A DNA stretch of 64,000 bases from Pseudomonadota bacterium (GTDB taxonomy: Bacteria > Desulfobacterota > Binatia > Binatales > Binataceae): assembly GCA_021324855.1 (NCBI GenBank), contig JAJPIG010000012.1, forward strand, positions 59,731 to 123,730, given 5' to 3'. The notes below the pieces were generated by a model. That model saw nothing but the letters and a program-made list of their open reading frames with translations, was not told the DNA's origin and made no database searches. Below, one piece after another: positions 9,109 through 19,154 of the stretch (positions are counted from its first letter, which is position 1; every line of letters begins with the position of its first letter). The translations under genes and the position numbers were made by a program.

Positions 9109-9167
9109 TCGCAGCATCGGCGGGGGTGCTTCCGCCGTCGCCGTTCGAGCCATAAAATCGGTACGGT

Positions 9168-10397
9168 GTGGCCGTCCTCAAAGACAAGACCATTGTGCTC
9201 GGCGTAAGCGGCGGAATTGCCGCTTACAAATCCGCCGAGTTGGTCCGTTTGTTAGCGGCCCGCGGCGCGCATGTGCGCGTGATGATGACGCGTAATGCGA
9301 CTGAGTTCATCACACCGCTGACGCTCCAGACGCTCAGCGCGAATCCGGTCGCCACCGACACCTTCAGCCTCACCCAGGAATCCGAGATTGGTCATATTCG
9401 GCTTGCCGATACCGCGGACGCGATTGTTATCGCGCCCGCGACGGCAGACGTGATCGCCAGGGCCGCGGTCGGAATCGCCGATGATCTCGTGACGACCGTC
9501 CTGCTGGCGGCGCGATGTCCGATCGCGTTCGCGCCGGCAATGAACGTCCATATGTACGAGCATCCTACAGTCGCCGAGAACCTCGCCCGCCTGCGCGCAC
9601 GCAACATCACGATCATCGAGCCCGATGAAGGCGAGCTTGCATGCGGATACGAGGGAAAGGGTCGACTGCCCGACCCGGCTGCGATCGTCGAGGAGCTCGA
9701 GCGGATGCTCTCGCGGCACGATCTCGCCGCCGAGCGGATGTTGGTGACAGCGGGGCCGACGCGCGAGGCGATCGATCCGGTGCGGTTCGTCTCGAATCAT
9801 TCGTCGGGCAAGATGGGCTTCGCGATCGCCCGCGCCGCATGGCGTCGGGGCGCGTCGGTGCGCCTGATCGCTGGCCCAACCGCGCTCCGAGCGCCGCGTG
9901 GGATCGAGCGAATCGACGTGGTGAGCGCCGCCGAAATGCTGGCTGCCACCGCCCATAACTTTCCGTGGTGCTCGACGCTCGTGATGGCGGCGGCGGTCGC
10001 CGACTTCAAACCCGCCGCTCCGGCGCGTAACAAGATCAAGAAGAATGCGCGGCCGATGACCCTCGAGATGCGCCCGATCGCGGACGAGCTACCGCGTCTC
10101 ACGGCGAAGAAGGGCGCGCGCATCGTGATTGGATTCGCCGCCGAAACCGAGCAGCTTGAAGAGCATGCGATCGACAAGCTGCGTCGCAAGAAGCTCGATC
10201 TGATCATCGCCAACGACGTGACCGTCGAAGGGGCCGGCTTCGGTTCCGATACCAACATCGTGACGATTATCGGCGCTGACGGCCGCCCGGACCGCCATCC
10301 GAAGCTCTCGAAGGACGAGGTGGCCGACGTGATCCTCGATCGGCTCGTTCACCTCCGCGCTGCGTCGATTTCCCGGCGCGCAAACCGTTCCGCCTGA
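9168..10397 (+). CDS. coaBC: Bifunctional phosphopantothenoylcysteine decarboxylase / synthetase
   Basis: Two consecutive steps of coenzyme A synthesis. 409 residues: the N-terminal CoaC flavoprotein domain has GVSGGIAAYKSAELV, active-site His76 (EIGHIRLA), PAMNVHMYEHP and the catalytic Cys159 in LACGYEGKGRLPDP. The C-terminal CoaB domain has TREAIDPVRFVSNHSSGKMG and the conserved FAAET and KLDLIIANDV segments. GTG start at 9168. Same strand as ino1, 59 bases after it. Confidence 0.97.
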   Translation: MAVLKDKTIVLGVSGGIAAYKSAELVRLLAARGAHVRVMMTRNATEFITPLTLQTLSANPVATDTFSLTQESEIGHIRLADTADAIVIAPATADVIARAAVGIADDLVTTVLLAARCPIAFAPAMNVHMYEHPTVAENLARLRARNITIIEPDEGELACGYEGKGRLPDPAAIVEELERMLSRHDLAAERMLVTAGPTREAIDPVRFVSNHSSGKMGFAIARAAWRRGASVRLIAGPTALRAPRGIERIDVVSAAEMLAATAHNFPWCSTLVMAAAVADFKPAAPARNKIKKNARPMTLEMRPIADELPRLTAKKGARIVIGFAAETEQLEEHAIDKLRRKKLDLIIANDVTVEGAGFGSDTNIVTIIGADGRPDRHPKLSKDEVADVILDRLVHLRAASISRRANRSA

Positions 10398-10539
10398 CGT
10401 CATTTGAATCCTTCGCACGACTGCGGATAACCGGTGACTCACGCCCTTTACCCGAGGATGCGCATCAATGCGCTGGGCGGGTATAATGGCGGCTCATCGT
10501 GACAGCAAACTCCCACGACGTTCGAGGTTTGTACCGGGG

Positions 10540-11463
10540 ATGAGTCGTCCGGAGCGCGGCCCTGACCGCAGGATGCTGCTTGCGACGCTGCGCGACTATG
10601 TCGAGCAGCTTCGCGAGGAGGGGATGGAAGGCGTGCCGTACTCCGGGGCGGCGCCGGGCTTTGGGGATGACGCGCGCCGCCGGCGCGCGTCATCCCCAAA
10701 GCCGTCTGCGGCGTCGGTCGCTCTGGTATCGGGCGCGGCCGGCACGGCGGGCGGGATGGCGAAGCCGCCGAGCGGCGGCTTCGCCATCCCGAACCGTCCC
10801 GACGGCGCCGCGGGCGGCCGCGCGCCCTTGCGCGCCGCTACGTCCGGCGCGCTGCTGCCGATCTACCCCGGTCTCGAAAAGACCGCCGATCTCGATGCGC
10901 TCCGCGAGTTCATCGGCGATTGTCAGCGATGCAAGCTGGCGTCGGGACGCACTAATCTTGTCTTTGGTGTCGGCAATCCCAATGCCGAGCTGATGTTTGT
11001 CGGTGAGGGACCGGGCGCTGACGAAGATGCGCGCGGCGAACCATTCGTCGGCCGCGCGGGGCAGTTGCTTACCGATATTATCGAGCGTGGGATGGGGATG
11101 GCGCGCAGCGATGTCTACATCTGCAATGTGGTTAAATGCCGTCCGCCCGGCAATCGTAATCCGGAGCCCGACGAGGTCGCGGCGTGTGAACCCTTCCTGA
11201 TGCGGCAGATAGAGTTGGTCAGGCCGCGGGTGATCGTAGGGCTTGGCACGTTCGCGGTGCAGGCGCTGCTCCGCGTCAAAACGCCGATCAGCAAGCTGCG
11301 CGGCACGTGGCATGAGTTCAGCGGCATCAAGCTGATGCCCACGTTTCATCCGGCGTATTTGCTGCGCAATCCCGGCGACAAGCGGCTGGTCTGGGCCGAT
11401 ATTCAAGAAGTGATGAAATTCCTCGGCCGGCCAATTCCGCGTCGCGGCGGGACCTCGCGATGA
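10540..11463 (+). CDS. Type-4 (Fe-S) uracil-DNA glycosylase
   Basis: Removes uracil from DNA to start base-excision repair. 307 residues from ATG 10540 (the frame is open from 10468). A short N-terminal helical segment (about 8-30) is followed by a Gly/Ala/Arg/Pro-rich linker to about 108, then the glycosylase domain. The four cluster ligands are Cys128, Cys131, Cys200 and Cys216. Motif A is [17 protein letters not shown] (155-171) and the His motif is HPAYLLR (270-276). The linker contains two long perfect inverted repeats. The stop overlaps the nfeD start as ATGA. Confidence 0.93.
   Translation: MSRPERGPDRRMLLATLRDYVEQLREEGMEGVPYSGAAPGFGDDARRRRASSPKPSAASVALVSGAAGTAGGMAKPPSGGFAIPNRPDGAAGGRAPLRAATSGALLPIYPGLEKTADLDALREFIGDCQRCKLASGRTNLVFGVGNPNAELMFVGEGPGADEDARGEPFVGRAGQLLTDIIERGMGMARSDVYICNVVKCRPPGNRNPEPDEVAACEPFLMRQIELVRPRVIVGLGTFAVQALLRVKTPISKLRGTWHEFSGIKLMPTFHPAYLLRNPGDKRLVWADIQEVMKFLGRPIPRRGGTSR
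10657..10703. repeat. Intragenic perfect inverted repeat A in the UDG linker
   Basis: Left arm 10657-10678 and right arm 10682-10703 are exact reverse complements over 22 bases with a 3-base loop (gcc). It encodes linker residues about 40-55 in frame. Confidence 0.9.
10752..10791. repeat. Intragenic perfect inverted repeat B in the UDG linker
   Basis: Arms 10752-10770 and 10773-10791 are exact reverse complements over 19 bases, with a 2-base centre (ag). It encodes [13 protein letters not shown] in the linker, 48 bases after repeat A. Confidence 0.9.
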
Positions 11464-12803
11464 ACCGCGTGCATCCACGGTATCGATTTGCTGCGATCGC
11501 AATTGCGACGCTCCTGATCGGCGCGATCCATTCCATCGCTGCGGCTAGCCCGAATGAAGCGACGCCCTGGGTCGAGCTAATCAAGGTCGAGGGAACGATC
11601 AATCCCGCCGTCGGCGATTACATCGAATCATCGATCAGCGACGCCTACGGACGCGGCGCCGCGGCGCTTGTAATCGAGCTCGACACGCCCGGCGGCCTGT
11701 TGAGTTCGACGCAGCGCATCGTGCGCGATCTGCTGAATGCACCGTTGCCGGTTCTCGTCTATGTAGCGCCAGCAGGCGCCGCGGCCGCCTCGGCGGGCAC
11801 GTTTATTACCGAAGCGGGGAACATCGCCGCGATGGCGCCGGGGACCAGTATCGGCGCGGCGCATCCGGTCGAGATGACCGGCTCGGGATTGCAGGGCGTC
11901 GTCGGCACCAAGCTCGAAAACTTCACCGCCACTTTCGCGCGGAGTATCGCTCGCGAGCGCGGGCGCAACGAGCAATGGATGGAAGCAGCGGTGCGCCAGA
12001 GCGCAGCGGTCGGAGAGAACGAGGCCCTCCAGAAACACGTCATCGATATCGTCGCTCCGAACCTCACGAGCCTGCTCGCTCAAGCCTCCGGACGGACGGT
12101 CAGGGTGAAGGGCGAGCCGGTGGTGCTGCATCTTGCGGGCGCGTTGGTCGTCCCTCGCGAAATGTCCACCGGGCAGAGCCTGCTTAACACGCTGGCCGAC
12201 CCGAACCTGATGTACTTGCTGCTGATTGGCGGGTTGCTCGGACTCTATTTTGAGTTCGCACATCCCGGTGTCTTCCTGCCCGGCGTCGCCGGCGTGATCT
12301 GCCTGGTGCTCGCGTTGACCTCGTTCTCAGTCCTGCCGATCAATTTTTCCGGGTTGCTGCTGATGCTGGTCGGCATCGGGCTGCTGGTGGCCGAGGTGTT
12401 CGTCACGAGCTACGGTGTCTTCGGTATCGGCGGCGTGATCGCGTTCGTCATCGGTTCGCTGCTGCTGATCAATACCGGCGAGACCAACCTCACGATCAAT
12501 CGATGGATCATCGCGGGCGCCGCATCGGTGCTGACGATCGCCGTGCTGGGACTCGGCTACCTTGTGATTCGCGAACGGCGCGGCCCGGTGCGGACCGGAC
12601 GCGAAGGCCTGATCGGCGAAGTCGGCGAGGTTCGCGATCCGATCGGTCCCGGCGCTCCCGGGCATCTGTTCGTGCATGGCGAAATTTGGCGCGCGCACAG
12701 CGACCGCGCGCTCGAGACCGGATCGCATGCGCAGGTGACCGCAGTGCATGGCCTGGAACTCGAAGTGCGGCCCATCGACGAACGCATGCAACGGGAGGGA
12801 TGA
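11460..12803 (+). CDS. NfeD-family membrane serine protease (ClpP-like plus NfeD OB domain)
   Basis: Long-form NfeD protein of 447 residues. Signal peptide or anchor at 9-29, then a ClpP-like protease domain with the Ser in AAAASAGTF (Ser111) and a candidate Lys151; the 40-residue spacing matches the Ser-Lys dyad known from archaeal 1510-N. A cluster of four or five membrane segments spans about 232-360, and a soluble OB-fold domain ends the protein (about 372-445). Family members cleave stomatin-type partners. The next gene, overlapping its stop, is such a partner. Confidence 0.92.
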   Translation: MNRVHPRYRFAAIAIATLLIGAIHSIAAASPNEATPWVELIKVEGTINPAVGDYIESSISDAYGRGAAALVIELDTPGGLLSSTQRIVRDLLNAPLPVLVYVAPAGAAAASAGTFITEAGNIAAMAPGTSIGAAHPVEMTGSGLQGVVGTKLENFTATFARSIARERGRNEQWMEAAVRQSAAVGENEALQKHVIDIVAPNLTSLLAQASGRTVRVKGEPVVLHLAGALVVPREMSTGQSLLNTLADPNLMYLLLIGGLLGLYFEFAHPGVFLPGVAGVICLVLALTSFSVLPINFSGLLLMLVGIGLLVAEVFVTSYGVFGIGGVIAFVIGSLLLINTGETNLTINRWIIAGAASVLTIAVLGLGYLVIRERRGPVRTGREGLIGEVGEVRDPIGPGAPGHLFVHGEIWRAHSDRALETGSHAQVTAVHGLELEVRPIDERMQREG

Positions 12804-12805
12804 AC

Positions 12806-13636
12806 ATGACTGCAGGAATTGGCGTGGCGGTCGGAATCGTGGTGCTGATCCTGCTCAGCGGATTTCGCGTCTTGAATGAATACGAGCGGATGGTGGTTTT
12901 TCGGCTCGGTCGGCTGACGCCGTATCGCGGGCCGGGCGTGATTTTCATTATCCCGATCGTCGAACGGCCGGTCAGAATCGATCTGCGCACTGTCACGCTC
13001 GACATCCCACCGCAAGACGTGATCACGCGCGATAACGTTACGGTCAAGGTGAGCGCGGTGCTCTACTTCCGCGTCGTCGATCCTTCGCGTGCCGTTACCG
13101 AGGTTGCCGACTACCTGTTCGCGACCCTGCAGCTTTCGCAGACTACGCTGCGCTCGGTCGGCGGGCAGAGCGATCTCGATGACCTGCTGAGCCAGCGCGA
13201 GAAGCTCAACGCGCGCATCCAGGAGATCATCGACTCGCAGACCGAGCCGTGGGGCATCAAGGTGACGCTGGTCGAGATCAAAAACATCGATCTGCCGCAG
13301 GACATGCAACGCGCGATTGCGGCGCAGGCCGAGGCTGAGCGCGAGCGCCGCGCCAAGGTGATCGCGGCCGAGGGCGAGTTCCAGGCGGCGCAGCGCCTGG
13401 CTGACGCTGCCGATATCATGGGCCGCAGTCCTATCACGCTCCAGTTGCGCTATCTGCAGACGCTGGGCGAAATCGCGACCGAGCACAATTCGACCACGCT
13501 CTTCCCGGTGCCAATCGATCTGCTCGAGCCGTTTCTTCGTCTCAAGCAACCGGCCAACGGGCCGGCGACGGGCGGCACGAACCCGACGGAGCAGCCGCTG
13601 GCCGTCGGCGGCGCGCCGCATTCGGAGAAGAGCTGA
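12806..13636 (+). CDS. Slipin (stomatin/SPFH-domain membrane protein)
   Basis: SPFH-domain protein of about 276 residues: one N-terminal membrane segment (3-20), then [13 protein letters not shown] and the SPFH domain ([25 protein letters not shown]), a coiled-coil-like [28 protein letters not shown], and a polar tail of about 30 residues. ATG 12806 is preferred because GGGAGGG (12793-12799) is correctly spaced. ATG 12800, overlapping the nfeD stop, is too close to it. With NfeD it forms the standard stomatin-protease pair thought to act in membrane quality control. Confidence 0.93.
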   Translation: MTAGIGVAVGIVVLILLSGFRVLNEYERMVVFRLGRLTPYRGPGVIFIIPIVERPVRIDLRTVTLDIPPQDVITRDNVTVKVSAVLYFRVVDPSRAVTEVADYLFATLQLSQTTLRSVGGQSDLDDLLSQREKLNARIQEIIDSQTEPWGIKVTLVEIKNIDLPQDMQRAIAAQAEAERERRAKVIAAEGEFQAAQRLADAADIMGRSPITLQLRYLQTLGEIATEHNSTTLFPVPIDLLEPFLRLKQPANGPATGGTNPTEQPLAVGGAPHSEKS

Positions 13637-13684
13637 GCTAAACTTGTACTTTAATTTTGGACGAGCAGGTTAGTCCGCTCTACC

Positions 13685-13700
13685 TCCTAACAAGTTAGGA
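13685..13700. other. Short inverted repeat between slipin and phosphatase genes
   Basis: tcctaac-aa-gttagga, 7-bp perfect arms with a 2-base loop, 15 bases before the next ATG. It could affect translation initiation of the phosphatase gene or be an operator half-site pair. No T-run follows. Confidence 0.35.
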
Positions 13701-13715
13701 CGTGGACGACGAAAA

Positions 13716-14318
13716 ATGGGCAGGCTGATTCTCGTCCGTCACGGCGAGAGCGAGGGTAATCGCGAGCGCCGCTTTACGACCACGCCTGCGGTGACGCTCA
13801 CTCCCCGCGGACGCGACCAGGCGCGCGTCGCAGCGCATCGGATCGCGCGGCGTTTCAACCCCGCGCTGGTGGTGACCAGTCCCTTCGCGCGGGCACGCGA
13901 AACCGCGACGATAATTGCGGAAATTCTTAATCTGCCCCTTGAATTCGAACCCAATTTGTTCGAGCGGCGCTTTGGCGACCTCGCCGGCGAGTCCTACGAC
14001 GTCGAGACGGCGGCGCTCGCGTTTGATCCGGTCGCGCGATGGTCGTGGCGTCCGCCGGGCGGCGGCGAAAGTTTCGAGGATGTCCGTAACCGCATCGCGC
14101 CGGTGCTCGACCGCCTCGCTCGCGCCAATCGCGACCGCGAACTCGTGGTGGTGAGCCACGGCGCCGTGATGCTGACCGCGTGGATTCATCTGACCGGCGT
14201 CATCGCGGGCGCGACGGTGCCGTCGAACTGCGGGATGCTGGTCGTCGAGCACGACGGCGCGCAATTGTCCGCGCCGGAAATCATCGAGGACGAGGAGGAA
14301 TCCGCCGGGCCTGGTTAG
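13716..14318 (+). CDS. Histidine phosphatase family protein (phosphoglycerate mutase-like)
   Basis: 200 residues with the branch-1 histidine phosphatase signature LILVRHGESEGN (phospho-acceptor His9), Arg in FARARETA, the acid/base Glu in ERRFGDLAG and the second His in VVSHGAVML. Substrate is open: cobalamin-type, sugar phosphate or general phosphatase are all possible. Its 3' end overlaps the convergent recO stop by 4 bases. Confidence 0.88.
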   Translation: MGRLILVRHGESEGNRERRFTTTPAVTLTPRGRDQARVAAHRIARRFNPALVVTSPFARARETATIIAEILNLPLEFEPNLFERRFGDLAGESYDVETAALAFDPVARWSWRPPGGGESFEDVRNRIAPVLDRLARANRDRELVVVSHGAVMLTAWIHLTGVIAGATVPSNCGMLVVEHDGAQLSAPEIIEDEEESAGPG

Positions 14319-15094
14319 CGCGAGGGACCGTTCCCCGTCGGCATCACCGAGTCCAGAAACTCGATCGAGCGGAGCCGCCGGTCGACGATCGAACCAATAA
14401 AGCGCGCTAGACTGACGCCGCCGTCCGCGCCTGCCGGACTGTTGGCACACGCCGCTTCAAGCGAGGCGGCGCCGATTCGCGCCAGGGCGAGGGCGCTCGC
14501 CGGCGAGATCGGAAAGCCGCCCTCGGGCGCCTCGCTGCGGCATCGCGTACATACGACGCCGCCGCGCGCGACGACGAAATAGAGGCGCGCGCCGGCGGTC
14601 TCGCTCGGCGCAGCGCACAGGCGGCATCGATCGAATTCGAGTCCGAATCCCGCCCATCCCAGCAGCTTCAACTCGAACGCCTGGCGCAGCGCCGGGGTCG
14701 GACCTGCCTCGCCAAGGAGAATCAGCGCGGTCGACAGGATTCGATACGCGTCAGCAGCCTCATTTTCTTCCGAAGCGAGCGCGTCGGTGAGTTCGACCAT
14801 GTAGCTCCCGAGCGCGATTTTGCCGAGATCGTCGTCGAGCCTGATGGGCGTGAGATCCGCCGGTTCGGCGCGCGTGATAAACACCAGATGCCCGAGCGGG
14901 CGGCGACGGAAGTAGAGCATCACGTGTGAGAACGGTTCCAGCTTGCCGGCGAACCGGCGCTTCGAGGCCTTGGCGCCGCGCGCGATTCCGCTGAGCTTCC
15001 CCATGTCGCGCGTCAACAGCGTGACGATGCGATCCGATTCCGAGTAATCGCGCGCGCGAAGCACGATCGCCGGGGTTCGCTCTTCGGCTGCCAT
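14315..15094 (-). CDS. recO: DNA repair protein RecO
   Basis: Recombination mediator that helps RecR load RecA in gap repair. 259 residues. The N-terminal OB fold starts TPAIVLRARDYSESDRIVTLLT and continues KLSGIARGAKASKRRF. The C-terminal helical domain carries a zinc-finger-like pair CRLC and CTRC (about 168-171 and 192-195). It is transcribed after the MoxR gene, 5 bases away, so the two probably form an operon. Confidence 0.93.
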   Translation of the reverse strand: MAAEERTPAIVLRARDYSESDRIVTLLTRDMGKLSGIARGAKASKRRFAGKLEPFSHVMLYFRRRPLGHLVFITRAEPADLTPIRLDDDLGKIALGSYMVELTDALASEENEAADAYRILSTALILLGEAGPTPALRQAFELKLLGWAGFGLEFDRCRLCAAPSETAGARLYFVVARGGVVCTRCRSEAPEGGFPISPASALALARIGAASLEAACANSPAGADGGVSLARFIGSIVDRRLRSIEFLDSVMPTGNGPSR

Positions 15095-15099
15095 CGCTC

Positions 15100-16221
<1,122 letters not shown>

Positions 16222-16356
16222 GGTTGGTGTACTCGTCGAATTTACCAGAAACGTTGCGAGCCGTTTAGCCGCTCGGGCCGCGCCGCGCATCCGCCTTGCT
16301 GAATGACGCCGCGCGGCGATAGAACCTGATCGGGCCCCGGCACCGGGAGGTCGGCG

Positions 16357-17556
16357 ATGGAACAGGCATTGGCGGGTTTAAAGGTCCTCGATTTGACCCA
16401 GTTCGAGGCCGGCACGTCGTGCACGCAGATGCTGGCGTGGCTCGGCGCCGACGTGATCAAGCTCGAACCGCCACGCCATGGCGAGCAAGGCCGCCGCGTG
16501 TTCGTCGATCAGCCCGGCGTCGACTCGTATTACTTCCTGCTGCTCAACAACAACAAGCGCAGCATCACACTCGATCTCAAGCACGAACGCGGCCGCGCGA
16601 TGTTCCTCGAGCTAGTGCGCAAGGTCGATATTCTCGCGGAAAATTTTTCGCTCGGCACGCTCGAACGCCTCGATCTCGGCTACGACCGGTTGCGCGAGAT
16701 CAATCCGCGGCTCATCTACCTGACCATCAAGGGCTTCGGCACCTACGGACCCTACAGCTCCTACAAGAGCTTCGACATGATCGCGCAGGCGTGCGGCGGG
16801 GCATTTTCGATGACCGGTTATCCCGGCTCGGAGCCGCTCAAGCCCGCGCCGACGGTCGGCGACACCGGCACGGGCATCCATGCCGCGTGCGGCGTCCTCG
16901 CCGCGTATATCCAACGCTTGCGCACCGGACGCGGCCAGAAGGTCGAAGTCGCGATGCAGGATGCGGTGGTGAATCTGACGCGCGTCGCGATGCTGCAGAC
17001 GTTCATCGATCATCGGCCGGTTGTGCGCCACGGTAACACGGTGCCGGTGACGAACGTCCGGTATCTCTACAAATGCGCACCGGGCGGCGACAATGATTAC
17101 GTGGTGGTTTACTGTTCAACGAATGAGATGTGGCGCGCGCTCTGCGAAGCGCTCGGCCGTCCCGAACTCGCCGATGATCCGCGCTTTCGCAACAACGACG
17201 CGCGGGTGAAGAATGCGGCGGCGCTTGATGAGTTAATCGAGAGATGGACTTCGCAGCGCAGCAAGCACGAGGTGATGAAGGTGCTCGGCGAAGCGGGCGT
17301 TGCGACCGGGGCGGTACTCGACAGCCTGGAGCTGCTGAGCGATCCGCAGCTCGTCGCGCGCAAGATGGTCGTTGAGCTGACCCATCCGAAGCGTGGCGCG
17401 CTGAAGATGCCGGCGTGTCCGGTGAAGCTCGAGGATTCGCCGCAGGAACTCCGATGCGCGCCGCTGCTCGGTGAGCATAATGCGCAGATTTATGGCGAGT
17501 TCCTGGGGCTGGGTGCGAACGAGCTTTCCGAGCTGCAGCGCGAGGGCATAATCTAG
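16357..17556 (+). CDS. CaiB/BaiF (family III) CoA-transferase
   Basis: Transfers CoA between acyl-CoA and a free carboxylic acid. 399 residues. The N-terminal Rossmann part reads LKVLDLTQFEAGTSCTQMLAWLGADVIKLE. The catalytic Asp is Asp169 in TVGDTGTGIHA, the same position and context as in formyl-CoA:oxalate CoA-transferase. The actual acid is unknown; formyl/oxalyl, succinyl or aromatic acids are all possible. tldD starts 20 bases later on the same strand. Confidence 0.92.
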   Translation: MEQALAGLKVLDLTQFEAGTSCTQMLAWLGADVIKLEPPRHGEQGRRVFVDQPGVDSYYFLLLNNNKRSITLDLKHERGRAMFLELVRKVDILAENFSLGTLERLDLGYDRLREINPRLIYLTIKGFGTYGPYSSYKSFDMIAQACGGAFSMTGYPGSEPLKPAPTVGDTGTGIHAACGVLAAYIQRLRTGRGQKVEVAMQDAVVNLTRVAMLQTFIDHRPVVRHGNTVPVTNVRYLYKCAPGGDNDYVVVYCSTNEMWRALCEALGRPELADDPRFRNNDARVKNAAALDELIERWTSQRSKHEVMKVLGEAGVATGAVLDSLELLSDPQLVARKMVVELTHPKRGALKMPACPVKLEDSPQELRCAPLLGEHNAQIYGEFLGLGANELSELQREGII

Positions 17557-17575
17557 CCGTCCTGCCGCCTGGATC

Positions 17576-19153
17576 ATGAGAGAGCGGGACCTGTTCGACG
17601 CGGTCGAGTTTCTCCGCCGTGAAGGCGAAGCGCTGTTGCGCAGTTTCGCGCGAGCTCATCGCGGGGTAACGTACGCCGATCTGCGCTTCGAGACGGTGTT
17701 CCATCGCTCATGCGTCGCGAACGACGGCGAGCCGCGCGAGAGCCTTGAGAGCGAAGGCGCGTCATTCGGCGTGACCGTATGGGCGGATGGAGCCGGAAAC
17801 TTCTTCGGAGCGGGTCAGTATGGGGCGGAAATCGGCGCACTCGCGCTGGATCGGAAGAGACTCGTGAGCGCGCTGCGCGCCGGACTGGAGGAGGCCTGCG
17901 CGCGCGCTCGGGCGAGCGCGCGCGCAGCCGGAACGCTTCGGCGCCGCCTCGGCGCCGAAGCGTTCGGCGCGCCGGCGGCAGCGCTGCCGCAAATGCCGGC
18001 GGAGCGCGACGATGTGCCAGCCACCTTCCGCGACGACCCGCGCACGCTCGATCCCGAGGCGCTCAAGCGGCTTGCGCGCGACGCGTCGGCCGGCGCGCGC
18101 GGCGTCTCCTCCGCGATCGTTTACAATGTCGTGGCCGCGCTTACCGAGCTGCGCCGAGAGCTGTTCGTCAGCACCGCGGGCGCCGCGATCACGCAGGACT
18201 TTGCCTTCTCGCAGGGCGACTGTTACGTCGTCGCCGAAACGCCGCAGGGCCATCAGGAGACCTACGATTCTATTGGCCAGCAGCGCGGCTTCGAGATTCT
18301 GAGCGAGGGCTGCGCGAGCGAGCTTCAGCCGAACCCTGATTTGGTCGGCTTCGCGATCGAGATTGCGCGCGAGGCGGTGGATCTCGCCAACGCGCCCGTG
18401 CTGAAGCCCCCCGCGCATGAAGTCACAGTCGTCACCGATCCGCATTTCAATGCGCTCGTTGCGCACGAGATCGTCGGCCATCCGAGCGAAGCCGATCGCG
18501 CGCTCAAGATGGAGGCAGCGTACGCGGGGCGGAGCTGGCTTCTGCGCTCGCCGACGGTCAACGAAATCGGCAACCGGATCGGCGCGCCGATTCTTTCAGC
18601 GTGTTCCGATCCGACGCTCGAGGGCTACGGCCATTATCGTTACGATCACGAGGGCACACCCGGCCGCCGCGTGATGCATCTCGAGCGCGGCATCTTCCGT
18701 GGCTTTCTCAACTCGCGCGCGACGGCGGCAATCCTCAACGCCGAGCCCAACGGCTCCGCGCGCGCCGCTGCCGCTTGCTATGTCCCGCTGATCAGGATGT
18801 CGAACACCTTCTTCATGCCGGGCGCGGATGAGCCCGCGAAGATCATCGCCGACGTCGAGCACGGCTACTACGTCTGCGGCAATCAGATTCCGTCGATCGC
18901 CGAATCGCGCGAAAACTTCCGCATCTCGGCGCGCCGTGTCTACGAAATCGAGAACGGGCGGCTCGGCCGGCTCTATCGATCGGGCAGCGTGCTGGGCGAT
19001 TCAAGGCGCTTTTTCATGAATGTCGACGCGGTCGGCAACGATTTGCGCCTGATCGCGATTCCAAACTGCGGCAAAGGCCAGCCGATGCAGGCTAAGCGAA
19101 TGTCCAATGGCGGGCCGACCCTACGCTCGCGCGCGCGATTGGCCGGCGGCTGA
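17576..19153 (+). CDS. tldD: TldD-family metalloprotease subunit
   Basis: TldD of the TldD/TldE(PmbA) heterodimeric zinc protease, which degrades unfolded peptides and matures microcin- and RiPP-type peptides in other bacteria. 525 residues. The zinc motif HEIVGH (297-302) is intact, followed by the typical HPSEADRALKMEAAYAGRSW. A linker at about 107-138, rich in Ala/Arg, contains three successive palindromes. The pmbA start lies just after the stop, so the two subunits are co-translated. No peptide precursor gene is recognisable next to them. Confidence 0.93.
   Translation: MRERDLFDAVEFLRREGEALLRSFARAHRGVTYADLRFETVFHRSCVANDGEPRESLESEGASFGVTVWADGAGNFFGAGQYGAEIGALALDRKRLVSALRAGLEEACARARASARAAGTLRRRLGAEAFGAPAAALPQMPAERDDVPATFRDDPRTLDPEALKRLARDASAGARGVSSAIVYNVVAALTELRRELFVSTAGAAITQDFAFSQGDCYVVAETPQGHQETYDSIGQQRGFEILSEGCASELQPNPDLVGFAIEIAREAVDLANAPVLKPPAHEVTVVTDPHFNALVAHEIVGHPSEADRALKMEAAYAGRSWLLRSPTVNEIGNRIGAPILSACSDPTLEGYGHYRYDHEGTPGRRVMHLERGIFRGFLNSRATAAILNAEPNGSARAAAACYVPLIRMSNTFFMPGADEPAKIIADVEHGYYVCGNQIPSIAESRENFRISARRVYEIENGRLGRLYRSGSVLGDSRRFFMNVDAVGNDLRLIAIPNCGKGQPMQAKRMSNGGPTLRSRARLAGG
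17896..17990. repeat. Cluster of three intragenic palindromes in tldD
   Basis: Three exact inverted repeats lie head to tail. 17896-17909 pairs with 17914-17927 (14-bp arms, 4-base loop); 17931-17946 pairs with 17950-17965 (16-bp arms, 3-base loop cct); 17975-17990 is a 16-base perfect palindrome. They encode the linker segment around CARARASARAAGTLRRRLGAE. Confidence 0.88.
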
Positions 19154-19154
19154 G

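Noticed and set aside
12503..12805. Longer slipin frame starting within nfeD
   Set aside because: No ribosome site and an Arg-rich sequence; it is the shadow of nfeD in another frame.
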